Assembly: GCA_018897875.1 (NCBI GenBank)
Contig: JAHIKF010000074.1
Coordinates: 1-6,642, forward strand
Origin: Pseudomonadota bacterium
GTDB taxonomy: Bacteria > Desulfobacterota > Desulfobaccia > Desulfobaccales > 0-14-0-80-60-11
Length of the DNA stretch: 6,642 nt
Direction: 5' to 3'
The notes beneath the pieces are model-generated. The model had not been told where the DNA came from. It saw only the letters and a program-made list of their open reading frames with translations, and ran no database searches. This document shows, one piece after another, positions 5,762 through 6,642 of the stretch (position 1 is its first letter; every line of letters starts with the position of its first letter). The translations under genes were made by a program, and so were the position numbers.

Positions 5762-6367
5762 ATGATGATGAACCCAAAAAAGCCGGGGCTGGTGTCTCCG
5801 GCTTTTTTGCTCTTGGTAGTGCTGACAGGATGGAATGATCTCAATTTTAAGGGCTGCATCAGCTGTTTTGCCTGCAAAACCGGGGGTGGCAAGAGTTACG
5901 GCAGGTGTGCCGTCAAGGACGATCTGCGGCCCATCTTTAAACAAATCGAGGCGGCCGATGCTCTAATTCTGGGCTCCCCCATCTATTTCGGCATCGTTAC
6001 GGGAGAGATGCGCTCATTTATGGAGCGCTTGCTGTTTCCCTATGTCACCTATACCGACCCCCCACAGTCGCTTTTCCCCAAAAAGATGCCGACGGGATTC
6101 ATTTATACAATGAATATCACGGAAGAAATGATGCAAGAATGGGGTTATCAGCAGCTCTTTGATAATAATCAACGGCTGTTGCAGATGGCCTTCGGGGCTT
6201 CAGAGTCGCTCTGTTGTTTTGATACCTACCAGTTTAAGGATTATTCCAAGGTAGTGGCGGACCGTTTTGATCCGGAGAAGAAAGCCCGGAGACGCCGGGA
6301 GGTATTTCCGCAAGATTGCGACACGGCCTTGGCCATGGGGGCCAGGTTGGCCAGGACCCCTGGATAG
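5762..6367 (+). pseudogene. 5'-truncated flavodoxin-family NAD(P)H-dependent FMN reductase
   Basis: The open frame of 201 codons has two unlike parts. From codon 24 on it is typical of the flavodoxin-fold reductases (NADPH-dependent FMN reductase or iron-sulfur flavoprotein type): NDLNFKGCISCFACK (25-39), then ADALILGSPIYFGIVTGEMRSFMERL (65 onward), the segment forming the second half of the FMN site. Normally about 40 residues come before this, including a GSPRxxGNT phosphate-binding loop. Here codons 1-23 are unrelated, and codons 5-16 read through an intrinsic terminator (5776-5808). No Shine-Dalgarno precedes the ATG run at 5762-5770 or the GTG at 5819. The simplest reading is a gene that lost its 5' end by deletion or insertion and is no longer functional. 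The Cys spacing is C32-x2-C35-x2-C38-x10-C49. The 3' end appears intact. A redesigned short protein remains possible but unlikely. Confidence 0.7.
5776..5808. terminator. Strong bidirectional intrinsic terminator
   Basis: AAAAAAGCCGG (5776-5786) and CCGGCTTTTTT (5798-5808) are perfect 11-bp arms. The stem extends by a wobble and a G-C pair, leaving a 7-nt loop. It has a GC core with six T on the exit side in both directions. It probably ends the beta-helix transcript, or is the left-over terminator of a lost gene. It lies inside the apparent N-terminus of the flavodoxin-like reading frame, which argues against translation from 5762. Confidence 0.85.
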
Positions 6368-6393
6368 ATCAAGGGGGTCAGGAGCAGTAGTGT

Positions 6394-6424
6394 CCGGCGA
6401 GCTTAGCGCTAAAAGGCCGGTTTT
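6394..6424 (+). terminator. Possible weak terminator after the flavodoxin remnant
   Basis: CCGGC (6394-6398) pairs with GCCGG (6416-6420), directly followed by TTTT. The 17-nt loop contains the palindrome TTAGCGCTAA. Its position 27 nt past the stop suits a terminator, but the stem is only 5 bp. Confidence 0.4.
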
Positions 6425-6482
6425 AGATACCTTTTCCATAAGTCAGATCTCATTATCCCTAGGGAATTTCCAAGAGAGGGCA

Positions 6483-6642
6483 GGGTGAGGGGGGGGCAGC
6501 CAGCGAAGCCCCCCCTCACCCCAACCCTCCCCCGAAGCGGGGGGAGAGGGAGTAGCTGATGCCGCCGGGTTCAGTAACCATAAGGCCAAAATCGGTTCCA
6601 CTTTTTTCCCTCTCCCCCAATGGGGGAGAGGGTCAGGGTGAG
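6483..6642. repeat. REP-like palindrome pair (BIME-type), running off the window
   Basis: Two related units face each other. The left reads CTCACCCCAACCCTC then CCCCC, a short GAAGC loop, GGGGG and GGAGAGGG (6515-6550). The right, read on the minus strand, is CTCACCCTGACCCTC followed by an 11-bp stem, CCCTCTCCCCC (6608-6618) with GGGGGAGAGGG (6622-6632) around AAT. An extra tail AGGGTGAGGGGGGG at 6482-6495 forms a perfect 13-bp inverted repeat with 6509-6521 and looks like the end of a third unit. About 57 bp of unique sequence (6551-6607) separates the facing units. Such intergenic elements are common in many bacteria. No transposase is in view. Confidence 0.8.

Noticed and set aside
6388..6400. 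TAGTGTCCGG as an insertion-sequence end
   Set aside because: Some IS ends begin similarly, but no matching opposite end, target duplication or transposase is in the window.

Overview
The window looks like a high-GC chromosomal segment of a deltaproteobacterial-type (Desulfobacterota-like) bacterium. This placement is an inference from the very GC-rich third codon positions in mutL and miaA, a short alpha-helical gene beside mutL, heptamer and octamer tandem repeats between genes, and secreted beta-helix proteins. No taxonomic marker is present, so it is provisional.

Left part (1-3356), housekeeping. A 61-residue gene of unknown function on the minus strand (46-231) is divergent from mutL (528-2270), which is followed 147 bp later by miaA (2418-3356). 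MutL has both the GHKL ATPase motifs and the metal-dependent endonuclease motifs, so mismatch repair here probably does not need MutH. MiaA modifies A37 of tRNAs that read U-starting codons. The gaps between these genes are filled with short-period repeats. An octamer array (AAAAGGNN) ends the small gene and even supplies its stop codon. Two heptamer arrays face each other between the small gene and mutL. A polypurine/polypyrimidine inverted repeat with the octamer period lies between mutL and miaA.

Middle part (3357-5480), accessory. Base composition drops sharply after miaA. The 562-bp gap holds a probable fossil of the 3' end of a group II intron (domains V and VI), then a near-consensus sigma-70 promoter (TTGACA, 17 bp, CATAAT), then a leader of about 260 nt with several hairpins, some mutually exclusive. 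It leads into two tandem paralogous genes, each encoding a 247-residue secreted right-handed beta-helix protein. They share a nearly identical 43-bp block and are separated by a GC-rich intercistronic hairpin. They probably form one transcription unit exporting two related surface or periplasmic proteins of unknown ligand.

Right part (5481-6642), decayed. A gap with small hairpins leads to a strong bidirectional intrinsic terminator (5776-5808). It sits inside the apparent start of a reading frame whose remaining part is clearly a flavodoxin-like NAD(P)H-dependent FMN reductase with a Cys-rich motif. That gene has lost its N-terminal FMN-phosphate loop and is best read as a 5'-truncated remnant. 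The window ends in a pair of inverted REP-like palindromes that run off the edge.

No complete undescribed system can be demonstrated. The parts most worth following up are the promoter, structured leader and beta-helix pair, and the ordered heptamer/octamer arrays around the DNA repair gene.
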